DNA from: Salisaeta longa DSM 21114
GTDB lineage: Bacteria > Bacteroidota > Rhodothermia > Rhodothermales > Salinibacteraceae
DNA length: 64,000 nucleotides
Assembly: GCF_000419585.1 (NCBI RefSeq)
Contig: NZ_ATTH01000001.1
Coordinates: 146,005-210,004 of the forward strand
Direction of reading: 5' to 3'
Shown here: positions 17,010 to 26,136 of the stretch, piece by piece
How the letters are laid out: every line of letters starts with the position of its first letter
Position numbering within the stretch: the first letter of the stretch is position 1
Made by a program: the position numbers and the translations under genes
The notes under the pieces: generated by a model
What the model saw: the letters and a program-made list of their open reading frames with translations, nothing else
Databases searched by the model: none
Told to the model about the DNA's origin: nothing

Positions 17010-18407
17010 ATGGCGCGTATTGGAATCATAGGGGCCGGCATCGCTGGGCTTACGGCCGCGTATCAGCTGCAGCAGCAGGGGCACATGGTGCGCGTGTGGG
17101 AAGCGCGCGGCGTTGCGGGTGGGGCCATCCGGTCGGAGCGCACCTCGGACGGATTTTTGGTGGAGCATGGGCCCAACTCCCTGCGCGCTACAACGCCCAT
17201 AGTGCCGCGGCTGCTTGAGGACCTCGGGTTGGAACGCGCGCGCCTGTCCGCGGCGCCTGCGGCGACCAAGCGGTTCATCGTGCGAGACGGCACGCTGCGC
17301 CCGTTGCCACTCTCGCCGCCCGCGCTCCTTACCACGTCGCTGCTGTCAACGCGGGCCAAGCTGCGCCTGCTGCGCGAGCCGTTCGTCGCAGCCGGGGCGC
17401 CCACCGCCGACGAAACGGTGGCTTCGTTTGTGCGGCGGCGCCTGGGGCCCGAGGTGCTGGCCTACGCGGTTGATCCGTTTGTGGCTGGCATCTTTGCGGG
17501 CGATCCGCATCGCCTCTCCCTGAAGCATGCGTTTGGGCGGCTGTATGAGATGGAGCGCACGCATGGGTCGCTGCTGCGGGCGGCCCTGCACAGCGCACGG
17601 ACGGGGGCTACCGACGATGCGTCGACGGCCACCGACCGGCGTATTTTCTCGTTGCGCGATGGGCTCCAGATGCTGCCGCACGCGCTCGCCGACGCGCTTG
17701 GAGAGGCCATTCGGTACGAGGCGCCGGTCACCGCGCTTCGCCAGATGCCCGACGGGACGTGGACGGTGGCAACCGAAACGGACGCGACGCAGGTGAACGC
17801 TCTTATTAGCACGGTGCCGTTGCACGCGCTTGGGTCGATCGATTGGGCACCCGCGGTGGACACGTCGCCGCTGCAGCGGGTGCCGTATCCGCCGGTGCGG
17901 GTGGTAGCGCTTGGCTTTCGGCGTGCCGACGTGGCGCATCCGCTGGATGGCTTCGGCATGCTGGTGCCGTCTGCCGAGGACCAGTTTCAGATTCTGGGTA
18001 CGCTTGTCTCATCGACGCTCTTCCCGGGGCGCGCGCCGGCGGGGCACGTGCTGCTAACGACCTTCGTGGGCGGCATGCGCCACCCGACGCTCGGCGCGGC
18101 TTCCGATGCAGCAGTGCGCAAGGTGGTGCTCAACGATTTGCAGGCGCTGTTGGGCGTGCAGGGGGCCCCGGTCTTTGAGCGCTTCATCGCGTGGCCGCGC
18201 GCCATCCCGCAGTACACCCTCAACCACGGGGCCGCGGTGCGTACGCTGGAGCAACTCGAAGATGTACATCCGGGCCTCTTCTTTGCGGGAAACTACCGGG
18301 ACGGCATTTCGGTGGGCGATGCCATGGCGTCGGGGGAAGACGCGGCCCGCCGGGTGGATGCGCACCTCGCCGGGGCCGATCGGGCGGTTGCAGCCACCGG
18401 TCCGTAG
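17010..18407 (+). CDS. hemY: Protoporphyrinogen oxidase (HemY/PPOX type)
   Basis: 465-residue FAD flavoprotein that oxidises protoporphyrinogen IX (or coproporphyrinogen III in some lineages) in heme synthesis. The N-terminal GAGIAGLTAAYQLQQQGHMV dinucleotide fold ends with an acidic residue in VWEA. The family segments GGAIRSERTSDGFLVEHGPNSLR and C-terminal LFFAGNYRDGISVGDAMASGEDAARRV (FAD/substrate site) are present. It ends six bases before the convergent VOC dioxygenase gene. No other heme gene is adjacent. Confidence 0.93.
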   Translation: MARIGIIGAGIAGLTAAYQLQQQGHMVRVWEARGVAGGAIRSERTSDGFLVEHGPNSLRATTPIVPRLLEDLGLERARLSAAPAATKRFIVRDGTLRPLPLSPPALLTTSLLSTRAKLRLLREPFVAAGAPTADETVASFVRRRLGPEVLAYAVDPFVAGIFAGDPHRLSLKHAFGRLYEMERTHGSLLRAALHSARTGATDDASTATDRRIFSLRDGLQMLPHALADALGEAIRYEAPVTALRQMPDGTWTVATETDATQVNALISTVPLHALGSIDWAPAVDTSPLQRVPYPPVRVVALGFRRADVAHPLDGFGMLVPSAEDQFQILGTLVSSTLFPGRAPAGHVLLTTFVGGMRHPTLGAASDAAVRKVVLNDLQALLGVQGAPVFERFIAWPRAIPQYTLNHGAAVRTLEQLEDVHPGLFFAGNYRDGISVGDAMASGEDAARRVDAHLAGADRAVAATGP

Positions 18408-18413
18408 CCCGCG

Positions 18414-19391
18414 CTACTCCGATGCCCGCGCCGGCGTCGGGCGGGGAATAGTGAGCGGCGGCAGGGCGGCCTCAATCTGGTCGCGCTTCTCCTCCAGCCA
18501 CGGCGGCAGGATAAGCGCCTCGCCCAGCGCATCGGCGGCCTCGTCGCGCGTGAAGCCGGGATCGTCGGTGGCCAGCTCAAAAAGAGCACCGCCAGGCTCG
18601 CGGAAGTACACCGAACGGAACCAAAATCGGTCGATCTGCTCGGTGGGGCGCAGGCCGGCGTCTTGCACGGCCGCACGCGTCGCTAGCTCGTGCGCATCGT
18701 CGCGCATGCGCCAGGCAATATGATGCATGCTGCCGGGCCCGCCGCGCGAGCGCTGCTTGTTGGGGTGTAGTTCAATGTCTACGATGCTCCCCGAGTGGCC
18801 GCCGCGGCTGCTGTATCGGTGCCATCCGTTCTCCTCGCCCAGTTTCTCGAAACCCATCACGTCGGTCAGGAGCGTTTCGGTGGGGCCGAGTGTGCGCTCC
18901 CAGAGGCGGGCGGCGTGCATGCCCTTAATCTGGTGCGTAGCGGGCACCGGGCTGTCGGTCCAGGGCGCGCCGTCGCGGGCATCGTCGGTTGCAACAAGCG
19001 CGAGCCACAAGCCGTGGGGGTCAACAAAAGGCAGGGTCGCCTCGCCAAAGCGGGTCTCGCGCTCACGCACCGTAACATCGTGCGCACGCAGGCGCTCCTC
19101 CCAGTAGTCCAGGCTTCCGGTGGGCACGCCAAGCCCCAGCTCTACAATCTGTCCTACGCCGGGTTCGCGGCCGGGCACGCCGGGCATCGGAAAGAAGGTG
19201 AGATCGGTGCCGGGCGTTCCGTCGCCATCGGCATAAAACAGATGGTAGGTGTCGGGGGCATCTTGATTCACCGACCGTTTGACAAGGCGGAGGCCAAGGA
19301 CGCCCACGTAGAAATCGATGTTTTCCTGCGGGTCGCCGGCAAAGGCTGTGGCGTGATGGAGGCCGCGAGGGGCAAGGGCAGCGTCGGACAT
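18414..19391 (-). CDS. VOC-family ring-cleaving dioxygenase/glyoxalase-like
   Basis: 325-residue protein with two vicinal-oxygen-chelate modules. The N-terminal module begins GLHHATAFAGDPQENIDFYVGVLGLRLVK and includes LFYADGDGTPGTDLTFFPM; the second has GSMHHIAWRMRD and the metal ligands of an extradiol dioxygenase (HHIAWRM ... FELATD). The family (MhqO/LinE-like) includes Fe2+ dioxygenases for quinol/catechol compounds. ATG 19391 starts at MSDAALAPRGLHHATAF. Cytoplasmic; substrate unknown. Confidence 0.85.
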   Translation of the reverse strand: MSDAALAPRGLHHATAFAGDPQENIDFYVGVLGLRLVKRSVNQDAPDTYHLFYADGDGTPGTDLTFFPMPGVPGREPGVGQIVELGLGVPTGSLDYWEERLRAHDVTVRERETRFGEATLPFVDPHGLWLALVATDDARDGAPWTDSPVPATHQIKGMHAARLWERTLGPTETLLTDVMGFEKLGEENGWHRYSSRGGHSGSIVDIELHPNKQRSRGGPGSMHHIAWRMRDDAHELATRAAVQDAGLRPTEQIDRFWFRSVYFREPGGALFELATDDPGFTRDEAADALGEALILPPWLEEKRDQIEAALPPLTIPRPTPARASE

Positions 19392-19632
19392 AGACCTGGA
19401 GGCCGCGTGGTGAACGTGCAGAGCATGCCTGTCCACGTGTGGTGAAAGACGGCCGTTCCGCGCGTCACAAGATTGATGCGAGTGTGCAGCGGGCCGAACC
19501 GCGTGCGCCATTTCTACCGTCTGGATACAGCGAAAAGCGACAGCACCACCATCCACACCCGTGGTGAGCAGCGGGCAGGCGGGCGCTATGTTGCATCTGC
19601 GTTTCCCCGTTTCCCCCGTTGGATGGAGCACC

Positions 19633-20808
19633 ATGCGCATTGACCTTGTATTTCCGGCCCTTCCGCCGGCCCTCGACGGCATTGGCGACTATACCGCTCG
19701 TTTGGGGCAAACGCTGGCATCGGCGTGTGCCGTGCACATCTGGACGGCCCAAGACGACGCCCGCGCGGTGCCAGGCGCGCTGCTGCACCTGGTGCCGTCT
19801 ATGGCCAGCAGCCGCGGCCTGTCGCACCTGGTTGAGGGCATTGCCGCCGATCCGCCCGATGTGCTTGTGGTGCAATACAACCCTTTCAGCTACGGGCGTT
19901 GGGGACTGAACCTGCACCTAGCGCCGGCCCTGCGTCGCCTCAAAGCGCGCTGCCCGCGCCTGCACCTGGCGCTGATGGTGCACGAGCCGTTCGTGCGAGT
20001 GGAAAACTGGCGGTTCGCCGTCTTTACCACGTGGCAGCGGCTTCAGTTTTGGCGGCTCATGCGCACGGCCGACACCGCGTTCGTCTCTATTGCGCCCTGG
20101 GTGGATCGCTTTCAGCCCTGGTTTCCGGCAACCCCCATCCACCACTTGCCCGTCGGGTCGAACATGCCGCACGTGCCGTGCAAACGGGCCACCATGCGCG
20201 ACCGCTTGATGATTGCGCCCCAGGCGACGGTGCTGGGGGTGTTTGGCAGCGCCCACCCGTCGCGACTGCTTGGGATGGTGAACGCCGCGGCCGCACGGCT
20301 GGCGCGTCAGGAACTGCAGCCGGTGGTGCTGTACATAGGCGCCGCGGGCGCAGCCGTGCAAGACGCGTTGACTGCCGATGTGCGCCTGATCGACGCCGGC
20401 GCGCTTCCGGGCGACGACGTGTCGCGGCACCTGGCGGCTGTAGACGTTTATCTCGCGCCGTTTGCCGATGGCGTGTCGACGCGCCGCGGCTCCTTTTTGG
20501 TCGGGCTGCAGCACGGCCTGCCCACCGTAAGCACCGTAGGACGCGACACCGACGCCATGCTGCGCACGGCCAACGGCACGGCCTTCGACCTGGTGCCCGA
20601 CACCGACGCGGAGGCCTTTGCGAAGGCCGTTGAGCGCCTGGTGCGCTCTGTAGCGCTTCAAGAAAAACGCCGAAGCGCCGCCTCCGCCTTCTACAGCAGC
20701 CACTTCACGTGGCCGCGCATTGCGGCACGCCTGCTAGACAAGCTGCCGCTGCCCACACCCTCCGTCCCTTCGATAGCGCCGACGTGCGTCTCGGCTCTTG
20801 CCCCATGA
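19633..20808 (+). CDS. Glycosyltransferase (GT-B fold, first of polysaccharide locus)
   Basis: 391-residue GT-B glycosyltransferase. The N-terminal half has MRIDLVFPALPPALDGIGDYTARLGQ, DVLVVQYNPFSYG and MVHEPFV; the C-terminal nucleotide-sugar half has VLGVFGSAHPSRLL and VDVYLAPFADGVSTRRGSFLVGLQHGLPTVST. It lacks the full EX7E motif of GT4. It is first of five genes joined by 4-base overlaps (except one spacing of 2 bases), so it probably starts a polysaccharide operon. Confidence 0.8.
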   Translation: MRIDLVFPALPPALDGIGDYTARLGQTLASACAVHIWTAQDDARAVPGALLHLVPSMASSRGLSHLVEGIAADPPDVLVVQYNPFSYGRWGLNLHLAPALRRLKARCPRLHLALMVHEPFVRVENWRFAVFTTWQRLQFWRLMRTADTAFVSIAPWVDRFQPWFPATPIHHLPVGSNMPHVPCKRATMRDRLMIAPQATVLGVFGSAHPSRLLGMVNAAAARLARQELQPVVLYIGAAGAAVQDALTADVRLIDAGALPGDDVSRHLAAVDVYLAPFADGVSTRRGSFLVGLQHGLPTVSTVGRDTDAMLRTANGTAFDLVPDTDAEAFAKAVERLVRSVALQEKRRSAASAFYSSHFTWPRIAARLLDKLPLPTPSVPSIAPTCVSALAP

Positions 20809-22238
20809 TCGCTACCCCCTCTACACGGCTGTCGCGGCTTACGTTCGATCGCTCGCGGGCTACGCTGCTCGCGGGCGGCGTAATGGTATTTGCCACGTGC
20901 ATCCTCGCGGCCATCTTTTACACGCCCTTTGTCTTTCAGCTCAACTATCTCATCCCGATGGTTGCGCTCGGCATCGGCGGGTGGCTCTACCTCACCAACC
21001 CAATGCTGTATCTGGGATTTACGTGGTGGATGTGGTTTATCGCGGCGCTGCTGCGCCGCTTGGTGGACTGGCAGGTGGGGTACTACAACCCGCTCAGCTA
21101 CATCATCCTCACGCCGTACCTGCTGTCGGGGCTTTCGCTCTTCACCATGCTGCGCATCCTGCCGCGCCTGCTTTCGTCGGCCTTTCAGCCGTATCTGCTG
21201 GCCCTGGCCGGGGTGCTGTATGGCTACCTGATTGGCATTGTGCGCGTGGGCCTGTTCGCAGCTACGTTTGGCTTGTTGGAGTGGATTGTGCCGCTGCTGC
21301 TGAGCATTCACCTGGTCGCGGAGTGGAAGCGTTACCCGATGTACCGAAGCGTGGTGCGGTCAACGTTTTTGTGGGGCGCGCTGTTGATGGGGGCCTACGG
21401 CATCTGGCAATACTTTGCGATTGCGCCCTGGGATGCGATGTGGATGACCTGGTCGGGGATGAACTCCATTGGCCAGCCCGAGCCGCTCATGGTACGCGTG
21501 TTTAGCACGCTCAACTCGCCCGGGCCGTACGCGGTGGTGATGATGGCGGGCCTCGTGCTGTTGTTTGACGGCCGCGGCTCACTCGCGCTCCTGGCCATGG
21601 CGCCGGGCTACGTGGGCTTTATGCTGTCGCTGGTGCGCAGCGCCTGGGGCGGCTGGATTGTGGCGCTGGGATACGCCGTCTACCGCCTGCATGGCAAGCA
21701 CCGCATGCGCCTGCTCGTATTGCTGGTGCTGGGCATATTGGCCGGCTTGCCCATGCTCATGCGCGGCGCCATGTCCGAGCAGGTCGGCGCGCGCGTCGAG
21801 TCGATGGGCAACCTGACCTCCGACAACAGCTTTGACGCCCGCACCGATCTCTACGCCATCGCGACCGTGCAGGCCCTCACGACGCCGTTAGGGCTGGGCG
21901 TTGGCAGCATGGGCAAAGCCACCAAGCTGGAAAGCGGTGAGGTCTACAGCTTCGATAGCGGCCTTTTGGCCATCCCGTACACCCTGGGGTGGCTGGGCAC
22001 CGTGTTTTACGTGGGCGGGCTCGGACTCTTGCTGTGGCGCGTGCTGCGCGTGTCCTCGCGCGAGACCGATCCGTTTGCGGTGTTGGCCATCGCGGTGGCG
22101 GTGGCCATGGTCGCGCAGCTTGTCTTTTCCAACCAACTGACGGGTCTGGGGGGCATGCTCATCTGGAGCTTTTTGGCCATGGCGCAGGCCTCACGATACT
22201 ATTACGACGCCTACGATCCGGCACCGGAGGAGGGCTAA
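20805..22238 (+). CDS. O-antigen polymerase/ligase-like membrane protein
   Basis: 477-residue multipass protein with about ten hydrophobic segments, resembling Wzy/WaaL/O-antigen ligase family proteins. The large periplasmic segment carries SEQVGARVESMGNLTSDNSFDARTDLYAIAT, the Wzy-C-type region, and the downstream LGLGVGSMGK. ATG 20805 overlaps the upstream stop in ATGA. Such proteins polymerise or ligate undecaprenyl-linked glycans. No flippase (wzx) or initiating phosphosugar transferase is in the window. Confidence 0.75.
   Translation: MIATPSTRLSRLTFDRSRATLLAGGVMVFATCILAAIFYTPFVFQLNYLIPMVALGIGGWLYLTNPMLYLGFTWWMWFIAALLRRLVDWQVGYYNPLSYIILTPYLLSGLSLFTMLRILPRLLSSAFQPYLLALAGVLYGYLIGIVRVGLFAATFGLLEWIVPLLLSIHLVAEWKRYPMYRSVVRSTFLWGALLMGAYGIWQYFAIAPWDAMWMTWSGMNSIGQPEPLMVRVFSTLNSPGPYAVVMMAGLVLLFDGRGSLALLAMAPGYVGFMLSLVRSAWGGWIVALGYAVYRLHGKHRMRLLVLLVLGILAGLPMLMRGAMSEQVGARVESMGNLTSDNSFDARTDLYAIATVQALTTPLGLGVGSMGKATKLESGEVYSFDSGLLAIPYTLGWLGTVFYVGGLGLLLWRVLRVSSRETDPFAVLAIAVAVAMVAQLVFSNQLTGLGGMLIWSFLAMAQASRYYYDAYDPAPEEG
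22226..22233 (+). promoter_or_regulatory. Shine-Dalgarno site of the third polysaccharide gene
   Basis: GGAGGAGG ends seven bases before the ATG at 22241, inside the last codons of the preceding gene. It is one of only a few clear SD sequences in the window. Confidence 0.6.
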
Positions 22239-22240
22239 CC

Positions 22241-23371
22241 ATGCATATTGCCATTGTAACGCCTCGTATTGTGACGGGCGACGGGCAGGGTCGCGTAAAT
22301 CATGCCATCGCCACGGGGGCACTGGCCCGCGGGCACACCCTTTTGTGCGTGACGGCAGCGCTCGACCCGGCGCTCGCGGCACACCCATCGGTCACATGGG
22401 CCCGCTGCTCCATCGACCGCTACCCCACCGCCTTGCTCAACGAGCTGGTGTTTGCCGCCCGCAGTGCCCACTGCCTGCACACGGCCACGCCGCGCCCCGA
22501 TGCGGTGCTGGCCAACGGTGCCATCACGTGGGCGCCAAGCGATCTGAACGCGGCGCACTTTGTACACAGCGGCTGGAAGCAGTCGCCCTACGCCGCCCTC
22601 GGGCAGCAGGGCCTGCACGGCTGGTATCAGTCGGCCTATACGGCCCTCAACGCCTGGTGGGAGCGCCGGGCGTTCCGGCGCGCGCACCGGGTTGTGGCGG
22701 TGTCTGAGCGGGTGAAGGCCGAGCTCCTCGCGGCCGGCGTGCGCACACCCATCGACGTCATTCCCAACGGCGTCGACCTGTCGACTTTCCACCCGGGGCC
22801 GGCCGACCGGGCGGCGCTCGGGTTGCCAACGGGCCCGCTCGGCGTGTTCATTGGCGATTTGCGCACGCCGCGGAAAAACCTCGATACGGTGCTGCGCGCC
22901 CTCACCCGTCAGCCCGCGCTTCACCTGGCCGTGGCCGGGCGGGTGGAGGGCAGCCCCTACCCGGCGCTGGCCGAACGGCTGGGCGTCGCATCGCGGGTGC
23001 ACTTTCTCGGGTTCCGCTCGGATGTCGACGCGCTCCTGCGGGCGGCCGACGTGTGCGTGTGCCCGTCCCGCTACGAACCGTTCTCGCTGGTGGTGCTGGA
23101 GGCCCTGGCCTCGGGCTGCCCGGTGGTGACGAGCGCGCCGGTAGGGGCTGCGCCGCTGGTGCAGGGGGCGGGCCGCGTGGTGACGGATCCCGAAGATGAT
23201 GAGGCGCTGGCCGAGGCCCTTGCGGCGGTCTTGGAGCGGGCGCCGGAGTATGCCGCGCAGGCCCGCCAAACCGCCGAAAAGCATCCGTGGTCGATCGTTG
23301 CCGCGCAGTACCTCGACCGTCTCGAACACCTTGCCGTTTCGTCCGACGCGCTCATTCCCACCTACGCATGA
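22241..23371 (+). CDS. Glycosyltransferase family 4-like
   Basis: 376-residue GT-B/GT4 enzyme. N-terminal acceptor half MHIAIVTPRIVTGDGQGRVNHAIATGAL; C-terminal donor half with VIPNGVDLSTFHP, IGDLRTPRKNLDTVL and the EX7E motif in EPFSLVVLEALASGCPVV. Retaining transfer of a sugar from a nucleotide donor to a growing glycan is expected. It follows the polymerase-like gene by two bases and overlaps the next gene by four (ATGA). Confidence 0.9.
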   Translation: MHIAIVTPRIVTGDGQGRVNHAIATGALARGHTLLCVTAALDPALAAHPSVTWARCSIDRYPTALLNELVFAARSAHCLHTATPRPDAVLANGAITWAPSDLNAAHFVHSGWKQSPYAALGQQGLHGWYQSAYTALNAWWERRAFRRAHRVVAVSERVKAELLAAGVRTPIDVIPNGVDLSTFHPGPADRAALGLPTGPLGVFIGDLRTPRKNLDTVLRALTRQPALHLAVAGRVEGSPYPALAERLGVASRVHFLGFRSDVDALLRAADVCVCPSRYEPFSLVVLEALASGCPVVTSAPVGAAPLVQGAGRVVTDPEDDEALAEALAAVLERAPEYAAQARQTAEKHPWSIVAAQYLDRLEHLAVSSDALIPTYA

Positions 23372-24543
23372 TGACCCTCGTTTCTTCTGTTGCGCCGGCG
23401 CCACCGGCCACACTGCACGCCCTCCACATCGGCATGAACTGGTTGCCCGAGCGCCCCGGCGGCGGGCTGGATCGGATGGTGCACGGATTGATGACGCACC
23501 TGCCGGAGGCCGGTGTAGCGACCCGCGGACTGGTAACGGGCCGCCCTGCGATCGACGACCACACGGTGCGGGCGTTTGCGCGCCCCGAGGCGCCTTTGCC
23601 GCAGCGCCTGTGGGCCGTCCGGCAGGCGTTTCAAGCCGCCGCTGCCCACCACTCTCCCGACGTCGTCGCGGCGCACTTTGCGCTGTACGCGGCCCCGCTG
23701 CTCCCCTCCCTTCAGGCGCCGCTGGTGATGCACTTTCACGGCCCGTGGGCCGCGGAAGCCCAGGCCGAGGGCGAAGGAACGTGGGGCGTGGCTTTCAAGC
23801 GCCGCATCGAGCAGATGGTGTACCGCCGTGCCGCGGCGTTCATCGTGCTTTCGGACGCCTTCCGCGATGTGCTGCACACCAGCTACGGCGTTCCGTACCC
23901 GCGCATTCACGTGGTGCCGGGCGGCGTCGCGGCCGATCAGTTTGCTGTAGACGGCCCGCCGCGGGCTGCGCGCCATCGGCTGGGGTGGCCCACCGACCGG
24001 CCGATCGTGCTGAGCGTGCGGCGGCTCGCGCATCGCATGGGCCTCGAACGCCTCATCGATGCGGTTGAGCACGTCCGTACCCGGGTGCCCGATGTGCTGG
24101 TGTACATCGCTGGCAAAGGGCCGCTGCAGCAGGTGCTTGAGGCTCGCATCGCCGCCCGCGGCTTGTCCGACCACATTCGCCTCCTGGGCTTCGTGCCCGA
24201 TGCCGACCTGCCCTACGCCTACCGCGCCGCCACCCTTTCGGTGGTCCCCACCGTGTCGCTGGAGGGGTTCGGCCTGATCACGGTGGAGTCGATGGCTGCG
24301 GGCACGCCGGTCCTCGTTACGCCTGTTGGCGGATTGCCCGAGACCGTGCGCGGCCTCGACCCGGGGCTGGTGCTGCCCGATGCGTCGACGGGGGCGCTCG
24401 CCGACGGACTTGCCCACGCGCTGCAACACCCGCACCTTCTGCCCACCGCTGCTGCATGCCAGCAGCACGTGCGGCGCACCTTCGACTGGCCGGTTATCGC
24501 CCGGCGCACCCGCTCTGTGTACGAACAAGTTCTTTCGTCATGA
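23368..24543 (+). CDS. Glycosyltransferase family 4-like
   Basis: 391-residue GT4 enzyme with a probable cytoplasmic-membrane-associated N-terminal domain (WLPERPGGGLDRMVHGLMTHL), VMHFHGPWAAEA, VPGGVAADQF, RLAHRMGLERLIDAV and the EX7E signature in EGFGLITVESMAAGTPVLVTPVGG. Start codon ATG 23368 lies in the 4-base overlap with the upstream gene. The sugar donor cannot be told from sequence. Confidence 0.9.
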   Translation: MMTLVSSVAPAPPATLHALHIGMNWLPERPGGGLDRMVHGLMTHLPEAGVATRGLVTGRPAIDDHTVRAFARPEAPLPQRLWAVRQAFQAAAAHHSPDVVAAHFALYAAPLLPSLQAPLVMHFHGPWAAEAQAEGEGTWGVAFKRRIEQMVYRRAAAFIVLSDAFRDVLHTSYGVPYPRIHVVPGGVAADQFAVDGPPRAARHRLGWPTDRPIVLSVRRLAHRMGLERLIDAVEHVRTRVPDVLVYIAGKGPLQQVLEARIAARGLSDHIRLLGFVPDADLPYAYRAATLSVVPTVSLEGFGLITVESMAAGTPVLVTPVGGLPETVRGLDPGLVLPDASTGALADGLAHALQHPHLLPTAAACQQHVRRTFDWPVIARRTRSVYEQVLSS

Positions 24544-25778
24544 CACCACGCATCCTCTTTCTGGATCAATCCGGAGCCCTGGGCGGGGCCGAGCTGTACC
24601 TGCTCGATGTCGCGCGGGCCTTTCGGGCCACAAGCCGGGTCCTCTTGTTCGATGACGGGCCGTTCCGCGATCGCCTCGCCGGCGCCCACATTTCTGTGCG
24701 CGTGGCCCACGCCGGGGCGGCCCTTCACCAGGTGCGCAAGCGCGGTGCGGTGGGCGCGGCGCTTCGAGTGGTTCCGGCATTGGTGCAGCTTGTGCGCACC
24801 GTGGCGCGCGAGGCGCAAGCGTACGATGTCATCGTTGCCAACACGCAGAAGGCCCTGCTCGTGGGCGCTCTGGCCGGATGGTGGAGCGACCGCCCGGTGG
24901 TGTGGAACCTTCACGACCTCCTGACCGCCGACCACTTTACGTTGCTGCATCGGACGCTGGCGGTGCAGGCAGCCAACTGGGGCACGGTGCGCGTCATTGC
25001 CAACTCCGAGGCGAGCAAGCAGGCGTTTCGGGCAGCGGGCGGACGAACGCCCGTGCAGGTGGTGTACAATGGCATCGACCCGGCGCCGTTTGATGCCGTT
25101 ACCGATGCCGAAGCCACCGCGTGCCGCGCGCAATTGGGCCTTCCGGCGCACGCGCCCGTCGTCGGCGTGTTTAGTCGCCTGGCCGAGTGGAAGGGACAGC
25201 ATGTGCTGGTGGATGCCTTGCGGGATGTGCCCGAGGCCCATGCGCTCCTCGTGGGCGACGCGCTCTTTGGGGGCGACACGTCGTATCGCGACGTGCTCCA
25301 GGCGCGCATCCGGGCGCACGGCCTCAGCGAACGGGTCCACCTGCTTGGGTTTCGGGACGACATCCCCACGCTGATGAAGGCGTGCGACATCATTGCGCAC
25401 ACCTCGGTACAGGCCGAGCCGTTCGGCCGCGTCATCGTGGAGGGGATGCTCGCCAACCGGCCCGTGGTGGCCACGGCCGCCGGCGGGGCCCTCGAAATTG
25501 TTGACGACGCCCAGACCGGCTGGCTGGTGCCCCCAAACGATGCCCACGCCCTGGCCGACCGTCTGCAGTGCATCGTGGCCCACCCACGCGCCGCCGCACA
25601 GGTGGCGGCCCGCGGACAAGCGCACGCCCGCCACGCGTTTTCTATCGAGCGCATGGTGCAGGGCGTGCGGCGCAGCCTGCCGGGCCCTGCAACGGGCGAT
25701 AGGTTGCGGCTCGTCTTACAAGACGCCCCGGCACACCCTGCGCCTCCGCGCCGCCAACGGACGGCGCAGAGCGATTAA
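24540..25778 (+). CDS. Glycosyltransferase family 4-like
   Basis: 412-residue GT4 enzyme, last of the cluster. It has ILFLDQSGALGGAELYLLDVARAF (glycine-rich acceptor-domain start), VVWNLHDLL, VVYNGIDPAPF, FSRLAEWKGQHVLVDAL and EPFGRVIVEGMLANRPVVATAAGG (EX7E). ATG 24540 overlaps the previous stop by four bases. The C-terminus has about 35 extra basic, Pro-rich residues after the fold. Confidence 0.9.
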   Translation: MTPRILFLDQSGALGGAELYLLDVARAFRATSRVLLFDDGPFRDRLAGAHISVRVAHAGAALHQVRKRGAVGAALRVVPALVQLVRTVAREAQAYDVIVANTQKALLVGALAGWWSDRPVVWNLHDLLTADHFTLLHRTLAVQAANWGTVRVIANSEASKQAFRAAGGRTPVQVVYNGIDPAPFDAVTDAEATACRAQLGLPAHAPVVGVFSRLAEWKGQHVLVDALRDVPEAHALLVGDALFGGDTSYRDVLQARIRAHGLSERVHLLGFRDDIPTLMKACDIIAHTSVQAEPFGRVIVEGMLANRPVVATAAGGALEIVDDAQTGWLVPPNDAHALADRLQCIVAHPRAAAQVAARGQAHARHAFSIERMVQGVRRSLPGPATGDRLRLVLQDAPAHPAPPRRQRTAQSD

Positions 25779-26136
25779 CAAAAATGTCACAGGATTGGCG
25801 CGGCGCAAAAATGCAATGCGCGTGGGATGATTTCACCGGCGCGGCTGGCGGCCGCCCGTCAGCCAACCGGCGCGGGCGCGGTTCGCTGCAGTAAATCTGT
25901 AGACCTATGGAGCATTGATACCGCCGCCCACACGAGGGACGGGCCGGCTGGGCAAAACCTCCGGGTAATTTTGGATGTGTGGGGCAGAATACTCCGTTAC
26001 CGGCTCGTTGCGGCCGTCTGCTGGCGAAGCGCTCGCCTGCGCGGTGCTGCGGATTGGCGCGGTCCTTGGGTGCAACCCTGCATGATGCCACAGCGCATCG
26101 TTGCACCGTGTATTCCACGAAATTAGGAGATTGCGT
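25779..26136 (+). other. 358-base leader between polysaccharide operon and cytochrome gene
   Basis: No convincing gene. It holds direct repeats ACCGGCGCGG (25835-25844 and 25866-25875) around a hairpin with arms GGCTG (25843-25847) and CAGCC (25860-25864). A second candidate hairpin pairs CCGGGTAA (25961-25968) with TTACCGG (25997-26003), the arm being one bulged base off perfect. The left part (25952-25968) reads GCAAAACCTCCGGGTAA, which loosely resembles the 3-prime core of class I cyclic-di-GMP (GEMM) riboswitches (GCAAAGCCTCCGGCCTAA), but the upstream half of that fold is not convincing. It may be a structured 5-prime leader of the gene that follows. Confidence 0.35.
26125..26130 (+). promoter_or_regulatory. 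Shine-Dalgarno site of the cytochrome-PA14 gene
   Basis: AGGAGA lies six bases before ATG 26137 and decides that start over any upstream in-frame codon. Confidence 0.65.

Noticed and set aside
22235-25634. Two long minus-strand frames (392 and 471 codons)
   Set aside because: Opposite glycosyltransferase genes with EX7E motifs; no recognisable protein.
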